Source of the DNA: Bryobacteraceae bacterium CoA2 C42
GTDB taxonomy: Bacteria > Acidobacteriota > Terriglobia > Bryobacterales > Bryobacteraceae
Assembly: GCA_019931245.1 (NCBI GenBank)
Contig: JAINDL010000016.1
Span: forward strand, 1-52,370
Reading direction: 5' to 3'
Length of the DNA: 52,370 nucleotides
Shown here: positions 8,394-16,004 of the stretch, one piece after another
Layout of the letters: every line of letters begins with the position of its first letter
Position numbering within the stretch: position 1 is the stretch's first letter
Made by a program: the position numbers and the translations under genes
The notes under the pieces: model-generated
What the model saw: only the letters and a program-made list of their open reading frames with translations
What the model was told of the DNA's origin: nothing
The model's database searches: none

Positions 8394-9184
8394 TCGAGGC
8401 AATCGCGGCGGGGCTGTTGGGGTTGCTGATCGGCAGTTTTCTGAACGTTTGCATCTACCGGTTGCCGCGGGACTTGACCGTTTGGTCGCCGGCGCGGAGC
8501 TTTTGTCCGGCGTGTGAGCGGAGTATTGCGTGGTACGACAACCTGCCGGTGGTCAGTTACTTAGGGCTGCGGGGGCGCTGCCGGCACTGCGGCGAGCGGA
8601 TTCCGGTGAGGTACTTGTTGACAGAAGTACTTTGTGGAACAATGTTCTTTGTGTCTGCGTGGTTTTGGGGCTGGAGTCTGGTGGCTGGGAAGATGATGAT
8701 GTTCAGTGCGATCAACCTTACGCTGTTTTTTTCTGATCTGGAAGAGCGGATTTTGCCGGACGAGTTTACGTTGGGTGGGGTGGCGGCTGGTTTGGTGTGG
8801 GCTTTTTTCGTAGCGCTGCCGATGGGATTGACGATGCTGTTTTTGCCTCTGGATACGCCGGCGCGCTGGATTTCGGTGGCTGAGGGAGGATTTGCGGCGG
8901 GGTTGGCGTACGGTTCGTTCCGGCTGCTGGGCTGGTCCTATGAGCGGTTTCGGGGGCGGGAGGGTTTGGGGATGGGCGATATGAAGATGGTGGCGATGTT
9001 TGGGGCGTTTTTGGGATTGATGTCGATGCTCGAGGCGATTCTGATCGGTTCGGTGCTGGGTTCGGTTTTAGGTTTGGCGTTTATCAAGCTGCGCCGGGAG
9101 GACAGTGCGCAGTATGAGTTGCCGTTTGGTTCGTTTCTGGCGGTGGGGGCGATGGCGACGGCTTGGCTGGAGGCTTTGCGGTAG
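8390..9184 (+). CDS. Prepilin leader peptidase / N-methyltransferase (A24 family)
   Basis: This membrane enzyme trims the leaders of type IV pilins or pseudopilins and methylates the new N terminus. The 264-residue product has the N-terminal IGSFLNVCIYRLP segment and the zinc-type cysteines C39/C42 and C64/C67 (CPAC, CRHC). The two catalytic aspartates lie in FFSDLEERILPDE (D116) and GMGDMKM (D197), and about seven hydrophobic segments are present. The presence of the cysteine pairs argues for a bifunctional PilD-type enzyme. No pilin genes are in the window. The ATG overlaps the glycosyltransferase stop (ATGA), an odd partner that suggests read-through expression with alaS. Confidence 0.92.
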   Translation: MIEAIAAGLLGLLIGSFLNVCIYRLPRDLTVWSPARSFCPACERSIAWYDNLPVVSYLGLRGRCRHCGERIPVRYLLTEVLCGTMFFVSAWFWGWSLVAGKMMMFSAINLTLFFSDLEERILPDEFTLGGVAAGLVWAFFVALPMGLTMLFLPLDTPARWISVAEGGFAAGLAYGSFRLLGWSYERFRGREGLGMGDMKMVAMFGAFLGLMSMLEAILIGSVLGSVLGLAFIKLRREDSAQYELPFGSFLAVGAMATAWLEALR

Positions 9185-9203
9185 CGGGGGATGGATGTTG
9201 CGT

Positions 9204-9209
9204 TACACT
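9204..9209 (+). promoter_or_regulatory. Candidate -10 hexamer upstream of uppS
   Basis: TACACT, in the context TTACACTGA, lies 14 nt before the uppS ATG. The same TACACTGA octamer precedes lpdA and the YjbR-like gene. No clear -35 is visible. Confidence 0.35.
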
Positions 9210-9223
9210 GAGAGGATACGCCG

Positions 9224-10039
9224 ATGAAAGCGCTGCTCGAAGCGATGGAACCCAACCACCCGGATTGGGCCCTGGCAATGGCACTGGACCCGGGCCGTTT
9301 GCCGGCGCATATCGCCGTGATTATGGACGGCAACGGGCGTTGGGCCGGGAAGCGGTTTCTGCCGCGGGTGGCGGGGCATAAGGCGGGGATTTCTCCGGTG
9401 CGGGAGACGGTGGAGACGTGCGCGCAGCTGGGTTTGCGGGCGTTAACGCTGTACGCCTTTTCGATGGAGAACTGGAAGCGCCCGGCGGCGGAGGTGGATA
9501 CGCTGTGGCATCTGCTGCGGTTGTACCTGCGCAACGAGTTGCGGACGTTGAGCGAGAACAATGTGCGGTTGGGGGCGATCGGGCGGATTGAAGATCTGCC
9601 GGGGGCGGTGCAGGAGGAGTTGGCGGCGACGATGCGCCACACCGAACGGAACACGGGTTTGCGGTTGAACCTGGCGATCAATTACGGCGGGCGGGTGGAG
9701 ATTCTCGACGCGGTGAACCGGTTGCTGGCGGATGCGAAAGCGGCGGGTAAGCTGGAGGATCTGCGGGTAGACGAGGAGTCGCTGGCGGCGCGGTTGTACA
9801 CGGGTGGGTTGCCGGATCCGGATCTGCTGATTCGGACGTCGGGGGAGCTGCGGGTTTCGAACTTTCTGCTGTGGCAGATCGCCTACACGGAGATTTATGT
9901 GACCGAGACGCTATGGCCGGACTTCCGGCGCGCGGATCTGTTGACGGCGATCCTGGACTACCAGAAGCGGGAGCGGCGGTTTGGTGGGCTGAGTGCGGCG
10001 GCGTCCGAGGTGTTTGCGGAAACGGTTTCGAGCCGGTGA
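9224..10039 (+). CDS. uppS: Isoprenyl (undecaprenyl) diphosphate synthase
   Basis: It condenses isopentenyl diphosphate onto a prenyl primer in cis to make the lipid carrier for peptidoglycan and other envelope polymers. The 271-residue product has the family signatures: IAVIMDGNGRWA with catalytic D35, AGHKAG, TLYAFSMENWKRP, and RTSGELRVSNFLLWQIAYTE near the C terminus. Residues 1-25 form a short non-conserved extension. A GAGAGGA ribosome-binding site sits about 8 nt upstream. The stop shares one base with the cdsA start (TGATG), the classic uppS-cdsA pairing of envelope lipid genes. Confidence 0.96.
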   Translation: MKALLEAMEPNHPDWALAMALDPGRLPAHIAVIMDGNGRWAGKRFLPRVAGHKAGISPVRETVETCAQLGLRALTLYAFSMENWKRPAAEVDTLWHLLRLYLRNELRTLSENNVRLGAIGRIEDLPGAVQEELAATMRHTERNTGLRLNLAINYGGRVEILDAVNRLLADAKAAGKLEDLRVDEESLAARLYTGGLPDPDLLIRTSGELRVSNFLLWQIAYTEIYVTETLWPDFRRADLLTAILDYQKRERRFGGLSAAASEVFAETVSSR

Positions 10040-10803
10040 TGCGCGTTCTCACTTCGGTGGCGCTGATTCCCACCGTCACGTGGCTGATTCTGTTTGCGCC
10101 GCAGCCGGTGTTTCAGGCGGCGGTGTCGGTTTTTGCACTGCTTTGCTGGCACGAGTTTGCGGGTTTGGCGGGGTACTATAACGCGCGACTGGTGAGCTGG
10201 CACGGTTGGATTCCGGGTTTGGTGATCCTGTACGCCGGGCTAAGCGGGACGATGCTGATGACGGTGATCATCCTGGGGGCGCTGGCGGCGGCGCTGCGGA
10301 ATCGCGAGCTGCGGGAGGGGATTCCGGCGACGGCGTTTTTTGCCTTGGGGTTGATTTATGCCTTCGGCGCGTGGCGGGCGGCGGTGGAGCTGCGGGTGAT
10401 CAGTCCGTATTGGGTGCTGTTTGCGAATGCCATTAACTGGGTGGGGGATTCGGCGGCGTATTTTGTGGGGCGGGCCGTGGGTAAGCGGAAGCTGGCGCCT
10501 CGCATCAGTCCCGGCAAGTCGGTGGAGGGGGCGGTGGCCTCGGTGCTGTTGGCGAGCGTGTTTGGTTTGGTGTTTGTGGAATACTTCCTGCCGGCAACGC
10601 CGTGGACGGTGGCGTTGGGGGTTTCGGTGGCGGGGAATGTGGCGGGGCAGGTGGGGGACCTGGCCGAGTCGGCGCTGAAGCGGGGCGCGGGGGTGAAGGA
10701 TTCGGGGACGCTGCTGCCGGGGCACGGGGGATGGTTGGACCGGCTGGATTCGAGCCTGTTTTCGATGCCGATTACGTTGTTCGTGCTGACGCTGATTTCC
10801 TAG
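10039..10803 (+). CDS. cdsA: Phosphatidate cytidylyltransferase
   Basis: It makes CDP-diacylglycerol from phosphatidate and CTP in the inner membrane. The 254-residue product is strongly hydrophobic, with about seven membrane segments. It ends with the complete family signature at the C terminus: SALKRGAGVKDSGTLLPGHG followed by GWLDRLDS, which contains the metal-binding aspartates. The start overlaps the uppS stop by one base. Homology and coupling both favour ATG 10039 over the longer in-frame extension back to 9871. Together with uppS it supplies the envelope lipid branch. Confidence 0.94.
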   Translation: MRVLTSVALIPTVTWLILFAPQPVFQAAVSVFALLCWHEFAGLAGYYNARLVSWHGWIPGLVILYAGLSGTMLMTVIILGALAAALRNRELREGIPATAFFALGLIYAFGAWRAAVELRVISPYWVLFANAINWVGDSAAYFVGRAVGKRKLAPRISPGKSVEGAVASVLLASVFGLVFVEYFLPATPWTVALGVSVAGNVAGQVGDLAESALKRGAGVKDSGTLLPGHGGWLDRLDSSLFSMPITLFVLTLIS

Positions 10804-10852
10804 GGTCGTGGCGTGGAAAGGCAGGAGGGTTCACGGCGCCGCTGGTTTGGTA

Positions 10853-10866
10853 CTTGGCCGGCCAAG
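10853..10866. repeat. Perfect 14-nt palindrome CTTGGCCGGCCAAG
   Basis: This fully self-complementary site lies 50 nt after the cdsA stop and about 250 nt before glnA. A dyad of this kind could be a dimeric regulator's operator, or the loop-less core of a weak terminator. Nothing in the sequence settles which. Confidence 0.4.
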
Positions 10867-10965
10867 CTGATTGGTGTTGTGGGTCCGGCTTGAGTGGCGT
10901 TGGCGTCCCGGGGGCGCTCACGGGAATTCTCCGCGCGAGGCGCAGTTTGCCTTAAAACTTTATTT

Positions 10966-10997
10966 TTGAGAGACCTATCAGCGGACGCGATAGGGTC
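10966..10997 (+). promoter_or_regulatory. glnA: Possible glnA promoter overlapped by an inverted repeat
   Basis: TTGAGA at 10966-10971 is a good -35 match, and 17 nt later GATAGG (10989-10994) is a mediocre -10. The -10 is one arm of an inverted repeat, GACCTATC (10972-10979) against GATAGGGTC (10989-10997, one bulge), followed by AAAATTTT. The overlap would allow operator or attenuation control. This is speculative. Confidence 0.25.
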
Positions 10998-11048
10998 GAT
11001 AAAATTTTCTGTTTGGCCAATTGCGGCTTCAATCCGGATTCCAACGCT

Positions 11049-11054
11049 ATACTT
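11049..11054 (+). promoter_or_regulatory. glnA: TATACT -10-like hexamer before glnA
   Basis: TATACT matches the -10 consensus at five of six positions and would give a leader of about 57 nt. The region 17 nt upstream has no good -35. It is an alternative to the promoter proposed at 10966. Confidence 0.3.
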
Positions 11055-11117
11055 GAGGGACGACGGGGGCCGCACGCCGTTGAGAGCGCCTACCGTACCC
11101 CCTACCCGAGGAGTTTG

Positions 11118-12548
11118 ATGTCGAACGAACTGCGCAACTTTTTATCGCTCTCGTATGAAGAGCTGGAAGAGTTGAATCTGCATGCCAAGGAGCAACGCAA
11201 GAATCGCGTTCCCGCTCACCAGATTCAAGAAGAGCGTCTGAAGTACCTCACCGACGAGAAGCGCATCAAGGCCGTAACGGTGCTTTTCAGCGACCTGGAA
11301 GGCCGGTTGCACATGCTCGACTACGACAAGAAATTCCTTGTCAAGAGTTGGGACAACATGACCTTCGACGGTTCTTCCATTCGTGGATTTACCGCTCAGC
11401 GCGAGAGTGACTTGCGTCTGGCCATGGACTGGGGCGCCTTCTACTGGGCTCCGGCCGACTACTTCGGCTCGGGCAAGGTGCTCGTTTTTGGCGAAGTCAT
11501 CGACAAAGACGGTTCGCCCTACGGCGCCGATATCCGTGGCATTCTCAAGCAGTTTGCCAACGGCGTTTATGATTCGCATGGATACACGCTGAACGCGGCC
11601 AACGAGATTGAAGGGTTCCTCTTCAAGGGCACCGACGCCGAGCGGCGGTACCATGAAACGGGCAAGTTCGAGTACGTCAACACCGGCGGCTACTACCACT
11701 CTCTGCCCGGCGACCCGCTGCGGACCTTCATCGACAACAGCGCCGAGGTACAGCGCGCGATGGGCTTCCAGAACGAAAAGGACCACCCGGAAGTTGCGCC
11801 TTCGCAGTTTGAGATCAACTACACCTACGGTGATGTGGTGACTGCCGCCGACCAGATTCAGATCTACAAGCTGATCTGCCGGCAGGTGGCGACCAACATG
11901 GGCATGACCGCGAGCTTCCTGCCGAAGCCCGTGGTGGGCGTCAATGGCAACGGGATGCACACCAACGTGTCGGTGATGAAGAACGGCAAAAACCTGATGT
12001 GGGATCCGAAGGGCGAGGAGAAGATCTCGAAGTTCGGCTGGCAGTTTGTCGACCGCATTCTGACGCACGGCAACGACATCTGTCTCGCGCTGAATGCTTC
12101 GGTGAACGCCTACCGCCGCCTCGACCCCCACTTTGAAGCCCCGAACCAGATCAAGGCTTCGGCGACCGACCGCGGCTCGATGGTGCGCATCCCGATCGGC
12201 AACGAGAAGAGCTCCCGCGTGGAGGTTCGCTCGGTGGGTCCGGACGCCAATCCGTACATGGTGCTGTATTCGGTGTTCAAGACCGGCCTCGACGGCAACA
12301 CGGATAAGATCAAGAACCTGCGCAACGCGGACCGCTATCTGCCGGATAACATCTACACGGCGATTGAAAACTTCCGCGCGGCGGACTGGACGACGCAGCT
12401 GCTCGGTAAGGACGTGAAGGACCGGTATGCCGATCTGAAGCAGGCCTCGGCGGACCGTTGCGCCCGGCAGTTGGGTACTTTCGTGAAGGCCTCGGAGGTG
12501 CAGTTCCACCACGAGGTTTATAATCAGTACCTCTGGAATCAGTTCTAG
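11118..12548 (+). CDS. glnA: Glutamine synthetase
   Basis: It assimilates ammonium into glutamine using ATP. The 476-residue product has the beta-grasp segment with FDGSSIRGF. The catalytic domain follows with NEIEGFLF, the ammonium/metal loop HPEVAPSQFEINY, the nucleotide-site segment NGNGMHTNVSV, and LNASVNAYRRLDPHFEAPNQ. The C-terminal region has no recognisable NLYDLP adenylylation motif, so adenylyltransferase control is not expected. It resembles the unadenylylated type I-alpha class. The ATG at 11118 follows GAGGAG at a good distance. The reading frame stays open upstream to 11013, but that part shows no homology. A perfect hairpin follows the stop. Confidence 0.94.
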   Translation: MSNELRNFLSLSYEELEELNLHAKEQRKNRVPAHQIQEERLKYLTDEKRIKAVTVLFSDLEGRLHMLDYDKKFLVKSWDNMTFDGSSIRGFTAQRESDLRLAMDWGAFYWAPADYFGSGKVLVFGEVIDKDGSPYGADIRGILKQFANGVYDSHGYTLNAANEIEGFLFKGTDAERRYHETGKFEYVNTGGYYHSLPGDPLRTFIDNSAEVQRAMGFQNEKDHPEVAPSQFEINYTYGDVVTAADQIQIYKLICRQVATNMGMTASFLPKPVVGVNGNGMHTNVSVMKNGKNLMWDPKGEEKISKFGWQFVDRILTHGNDICLALNASVNAYRRLDPHFEAPNQIKASATDRGSMVRIPIGNEKSSRVEVRSVGPDANPYMVLYSVFKTGLDGNTDKIKNLRNADRYLPDNIYTAIENFRAADWTTQLLGKDVKDRYADLKQASADRCARQLGTFVKASEVQFHHEVYNQYLWNQF

Positions 12549-12567
12549 GAACTGTTTCCGAAGTTGT

Positions 12568-12611
12568 AACAGAACGCCCCGGCCGACCCGCATCGGCCGG
12601 GGCGTTCTGTT
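12568..12611. terminator. Perfect 19-bp bidirectional terminator hairpin
   Basis: Arms 12568-12586 and 12593-12611 are perfectly complementary around a 6-nt loop (CCCGCA). TTT/AA tails flank both sides, so the hairpin can serve glnA from the left and the convergent POTRA gene from the right. Confidence 0.88.
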
Positions 12612-12620
12612 TGGCCAGCG

Positions 12621-13892
12621 TTAGGGTTGGGGTTGGCGCTGCTTCTTTTGCGCCGGCTTGGGCTCGCCCCGGAACTGGATGGTGACGTTGACGAGGAGCT
12701 TTCGGTCGTCGATGTCGAGCTTCGGTTCGATCTGGCCCACGCCGTCGAGCAGTCCTTCGTCGTGGATGCGCTGGATCACGCGGTTCGGGTAGCCGTCGCG
12801 GTAGGGCGCACCCTCCTGCAGGCCCCAGAGTTTGCGGATGTAGGGCTCGGTGACGATGTCGAGACCGGTGAAGTAGAACTTGCCCATGCGGTACTGCGGC
12901 CCCGGCGTCACGTGGACGAAGACGGTGACCTGCTTTTTGGCATCGTCGTAGGTCCGTTTCACTTCGGTGGCCGCCTTCATATAGCCGTTGCCGCGCAGCG
13001 CCTGGCGCATCTTGCTGACCCCTTCAAAGATCAGGCCGAAGTTGGCGACCTCGTCGCGCTTGAATTCGCCCGCGTCGGCCAACTCCTGCGGGGCGCCCAC
13101 TACCTTGACGTCGGCCAGGGTGTAGGGTTCGCCTTCGACCACGTGGACGACCACGGAGAGCCCGTCGACGTCGGCGGCGCGGGTCACCTCGATCTTGGGG
13201 AACGCCGCGCGGACCAGACCGCGGATCTCGTAGAGCGGCTTGACCTGGTTCAGTAACTGCTCGCGGAAGTTCTCTTCAATGTACGGGGTGCCGACGGCGA
13301 TCGACGCCATCTTGATCTGCAGGTCCGCCACCGGGACCGCGCTATTGCCGGCAAAGGCGACCTGGGCGATGACGGCGCGCGGGCGGTTGGGCCGGAACAC
13401 GATGTAGGGGTCGCCGGGGCGGTCGCCGTAGACGCGCCCGATGACGGGTATCTTCAGGTGTTCGGAGAGCATCCGCGCGTAGCGCTGGAGCACGTTTTCG
13501 GTGGCCGGGAGTTTGTCGGCGAACAGGGGATCCTGGCGCAGCAGCTGTTCGAGCACCGATTCCGGGCCGGGCAGCTCTTCGAACTTCCAGCTGAAGACGG
13601 TTTCGATCTCGGCGACTTCGTAGGTGACGGCGAAGCCGCGGAGGTTGGGGCCGGGCTTGTAGGAGTAGCCGACGCTGGCGAACAAGCCGCGGTCGATGAG
13701 CCGCTGCTGCGCAGCGTCGAAGTCCGGCTTGTCCGCCTGCTGGCCCACGCGGAGTCCGAGGGCGGCGATGACGTTGGCCTCGGGCAGGCGCCGTAGGCCG
13801 GTGACGCGAATCGCCTCCAGTTCAAAGGACGCCGCCGGGGCGGGTGTGGCCCACGGCAGCAGGCAAACGAAAATGGGAAGAAAACAGCGCAT
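12621..13892 (-). CDS. Secreted POTRA-repeat protein without a beta-barrel
   Basis: The 423-residue product has a signal peptide (MRCFLPIFVCLLPW through about residue 21). Several BamA-like POTRA modules follow, e.g. FELEAIRVTGLRRLPEANVI, VIAQVAFAGNSAVPVADLQI, YTLADVKVVGAPQEL and YRMGKFYFTGLDIVTEPYIR. It ends in a basic Q/K/P tail and has no Omp85 barrel, which would need about 350 further residues. POTRA domains bind unfolded outer-membrane proteins or partner chains, so a periplasmic accessory or chaperone role is inferred. I chose ATG 13892 because it begins at the signal peptide. The open frame upstream to 15272 is antisense to lpdA. It is divergent from lpdA with 51 nt between starts. 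Confidence 0.82.
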   Translation of the reverse strand: MRCFLPIFVCLLPWATPAPAASFELEAIRVTGLRRLPEANVIAALGLRVGQQADKPDFDAAQQRLIDRGLFASVGYSYKPGPNLRGFAVTYEVAEIETVFSWKFEELPGPESVLEQLLRQDPLFADKLPATENVLQRYARMLSEHLKIPVIGRVYGDRPGDPYIVFRPNRPRAVIAQVAFAGNSAVPVADLQIKMASIAVGTPYIEENFREQLLNQVKPLYEIRGLVRAAFPKIEVTRAADVDGLSVVVHVVEGEPYTLADVKVVGAPQELADAGEFKRDEVANFGLIFEGVSKMRQALRGNGYMKAATEVKRTYDDAKKQVTVFVHVTPGPQYRMGKFYFTGLDIVTEPYIRKLWGLQEGAPYRDGYPNRVIQRIHDEGLLDGVGQIEPKLDIDDRKLLVNVTIQFRGEPKPAQKKQRQPQP

Positions 13893-13927
13893 GAGCTCAG
13901 CGTTTTGGACGGCTCTCCCAAGTGCGA

Positions 13928-13936
13928 TGTTACACT
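13928..13936 (+). promoter_or_regulatory. lpdA: Extended -10 of lpdA at leaderless spacing
   Basis: TGT-TACACT ends 7 nt before the lpdA ATG, which would place the transcription start at the start codon. No Shine-Dalgarno sequence lies in those 7 nt. TTGGAC at 13905-13910 is too distant (20 nt) to be a normal -35. Confidence 0.45.
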
Positions 13937-13943
13937 GAAACCA

Positions 13944-15338
13944 ATGGCTTATGATCTGGTAATCATCGGCAGTGGGCCGGGTGGGTACTCCGCCGCGGTC
14001 CGGGCTGGACAGTACGGTCTGAAGACCGCGATTATTGAAAAGGCTCCGAAGATGGGGGGCACCTGTCTGCACGTCGGCTGCATTCCGACCAAGGCGCTGC
14101 TGCACAGCGCGGAGGTGTGGGACTATTTTCTGCATCCGGAGGAGCAGGGGGTGAGCTGTGAAAACCCGCGGCTGAACTACCCGGCCGTGCTGCAGCGCAA
14201 GACCACCATCATTAACAAGCACGCCAAGGGCGTGGAGATGTTGATGAAAAAGAACAAGGTGGAGGTGATCTGGGGCTTTGGCAAGATCGTGGGCCCGGGC
14301 CAGGTGGACGTGGTGACCAGTGAGGGCACCCGGCGGATCGAAGCCAAGAACATCATGATCGCCACCGGCTCCGAGGCGCGGATGATCCCGGGCCTGACGC
14401 CCGATGCCGACCGGATCCTGACCAATATCGAGATTCTGAATCTGACCGCGGTGCCGAAGTCGCTGGCCATTATCGGCGCGGGTGCGGTGGGGGTGGAGTT
14501 CGCCTCGATCTTCAAGCGGTTCGGCGCGGAAGTGACCGTGCTGGAGATGCTGCCGCGCGTGGTTCCGGTCGAGGACGAAGACGTCTCCCGGGAGCTCGAA
14601 AAGTACTTCCGCAAGATTGGCATTCGCGTCGAAACCGGCGCCAAGGCCGCCAACATTCAGCGGACCGAACAGGGCGTGTCGCTCGAGGTGACGCTGTCCA
14701 ACGGCAAGGTGGAGACGCTGCACGTTGAGAAGTTGCTCGTGGCGGTGGGCCGGAAGCCGAATACGGAATCGATTGGTCTTGAGAACACCAAGGCCGAGCT
14801 TGACCGCGGGTTCATCAAAGTCGGTCCCGATCAGCAGACGGCCGAACCGGGCGTGTACGCGATCGGCGATGTGGTGGCCGGAACGCCGCAACTGGCCCAT
14901 GTGGCTACGGCGGAAGGGCTGATTGCGGTCGCCAAGATCGCCGGGCGCGAGTATACGCCGATCAAGCGCAACCGCATTCCGGGCGCTACTTACACCGAGC
15001 CTGGCATCGGATCGGTCGGCTTGACCGAGGCGCAGGCCAAGGCGCAGGGCTATGACGTGAAGGTCGGCAAGTTCCCGTTCGTCGGCAACTCGAAGGCCAC
15101 TATTCTGGGCCACCACGAAGGCTTTGTGAAGGTGGTGAGCGATGCCAAGTACGGCGAGATCCTCGGCGTGCACATCATCGGCCCCCATGGCTACGAGTTG
15201 ATTGCCGAAGCGGTCGCCGCGATGGAAGCCGAGGCGACGGTCGACACAATGGTCAACACGATTCACGCCCATCCGACGCTGTATGAGGCGCTCGGCGAGG
15301 CGTTCAACTCCGTTTACGGGCAGGCGATCAACTTCTAA
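13944..15338 (+). CDS. lpdA: Dihydrolipoyl dehydrogenase (E3)
   Basis: This flavoprotein reoxidises dihydrolipoyl groups of 2-oxo-acid dehydrogenase complexes with NAD. The 464-residue product has the FAD motif IIGSGPGGYSAAVRAGQYG, the redox pair C41/C46 in GGTCLHVGCIPTKALL, an NAD-binding IIGAGAVGVEFASIFKRFG, the second FAD motif VYAIGDVVAG, and the C-terminal interface HAHPTLYEALGEAF with the catalytic His. The start at 13944 begins exactly at MAYDLVIIG. It is followed 3 nt later by lipB and then an E2 gene, a coherent lipoate-dependent unit. The E1 component is not in the window. Confidence 0.96.
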   Translation: MAYDLVIIGSGPGGYSAAVRAGQYGLKTAIIEKAPKMGGTCLHVGCIPTKALLHSAEVWDYFLHPEEQGVSCENPRLNYPAVLQRKTTIINKHAKGVEMLMKKNKVEVIWGFGKIVGPGQVDVVTSEGTRRIEAKNIMIATGSEARMIPGLTPDADRILTNIEILNLTAVPKSLAIIGAGAVGVEFASIFKRFGAEVTVLEMLPRVVPVEDEDVSRELEKYFRKIGIRVETGAKAANIQRTEQGVSLEVTLSNGKVETLHVEKLLVAVGRKPNTESIGLENTKAELDRGFIKVGPDQQTAEPGVYAIGDVVAGTPQLAHVATAEGLIAVAKIAGREYTPIKRNRIPGATYTEPGIGSVGLTEAQAKAQGYDVKVGKFPFVGNSKATILGHHEGFVKVVSDAKYGEILGVHIIGPHGYELIAEAVAAMEAEATVDTMVNTIHAHPTLYEALGEAFNSVYGQAINF

Positions 15339-15341
15339 CGC

Positions 15342-15992
15342 ATGTTGGTTCCCGCTGCCCTCCGCACCTGCGATGTCCGCGACCTCGGCGCTATGCGCTG
15401 GGGCGCGGCGTACGCGTTACAGGCGGAGTTGGTGGGGCAGCGGCAGCGGGGCGAGATCGGCGACCAACTGCTCCTGGTGGAACACCCCCATGTGGTGACG
15501 ATGGGCCGCAACGGCCAGTCGGCGCATCTGCTGGCCTCTGCCGAAGTGCTGGCGGCCACCGGAATCGAATACCACGAAACCAACCGGGGCGGCGATGTGA
15601 CCTACCATGGACCGGGCCAACTGGTGGGGTATCCGATTGTCCAGTTGAACGAATGGAAGCGCGACGTACACGCCTATGTGCGGGCGCTTGAAGAGGTGAT
15701 CATCCGGGTGCTGGCCGATTTCGGCCTCGCCGGAGAACGCGTGGCCGGGGCCACGGGCGTGTGGACCCGCGGCGCCAAGATCTGCGCCATTGGCGTGCAT
15801 CTGAGCCGTTGGGTATCCTCGCACGGCTTTGCGCTGAACGTGACGACCGACCTCCAATATTTTCAATACATTGTGCCGTGCGGGCTGACCAAGCCGGTGA
15901 CGTCGCTGCGCAAGTTGGGCGTGGCCGTTTCGATGGACGAGGTCAAGGCCGCCGTGCGCCGGCGATTTGCAGAAGTTTACGAATACCAGTAG
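15342..15992 (+). CDS. lipB: Lipoyl(octanoyl) transferase
   Basis: It moves octanoyl from octanoyl-ACP to the lipoyl domains of E2 and GcvH proteins, the first step of protein lipoylation. The 216-residue product shows the signature RGGDVTYHGPGQLVGYPI. The catalytic pair is K146 (in GAKICAIGVHLSRWVS) and C180 (IVPCGL). Its position between lpdA and the E2 gene places the lipoylation enzyme beside its likely substrate. LipA, needed to add sulfur, is not in the window. Confidence 0.95.
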   Translation: MLVPAALRTCDVRDLGAMRWGAAYALQAELVGQRQRGEIGDQLLLVEHPHVVTMGRNGQSAHLLASAEVLAATGIEYHETNRGGDVTYHGPGQLVGYPIVQLNEWKRDVHAYVRALEEVIIRVLADFGLAGERVAGATGVWTRGAKICAIGVHLSRWVSSHGFALNVTTDLQYFQYIVPCGLTKPVTSLRKLGVAVSMDEVKAAVRRRFAEVYEYQ

Positions 15993-16004
15993 GAGACCAC
16001 CCGA

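Larger units (their letters stand above)
10804..11117. other. Gene-free leader region between cdsA and glnA
   Basis: This is the only gap above 300 bases. I see no convincing small gene or tRNA. It contains a 14-nt perfect palindrome (10853-10866), an A/T-rich stretch (about 10951-11012) with a possible promoter and a small hairpin, a TATACT hexamer (11049-11054), and the glnA ribosome-binding site GAGGAG at 11108-11113. It probably holds nitrogen-responsive control of glnA, but no known riboswitch or sigma-54 site is recognisable. Confidence 0.5.

Noticed and set aside
11011-11026. Possible sigma-54 site before glnA (TTGGCCAATTGC)
   Set aside because: The distance between the GG and GC elements is too short for a sigma-54 promoter.
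13893-15272. Upstream extension of the POTRA gene frame
   Set aside because: The extra residues are antisense to lpdA and precede a clear signal peptide, so they are not coding.
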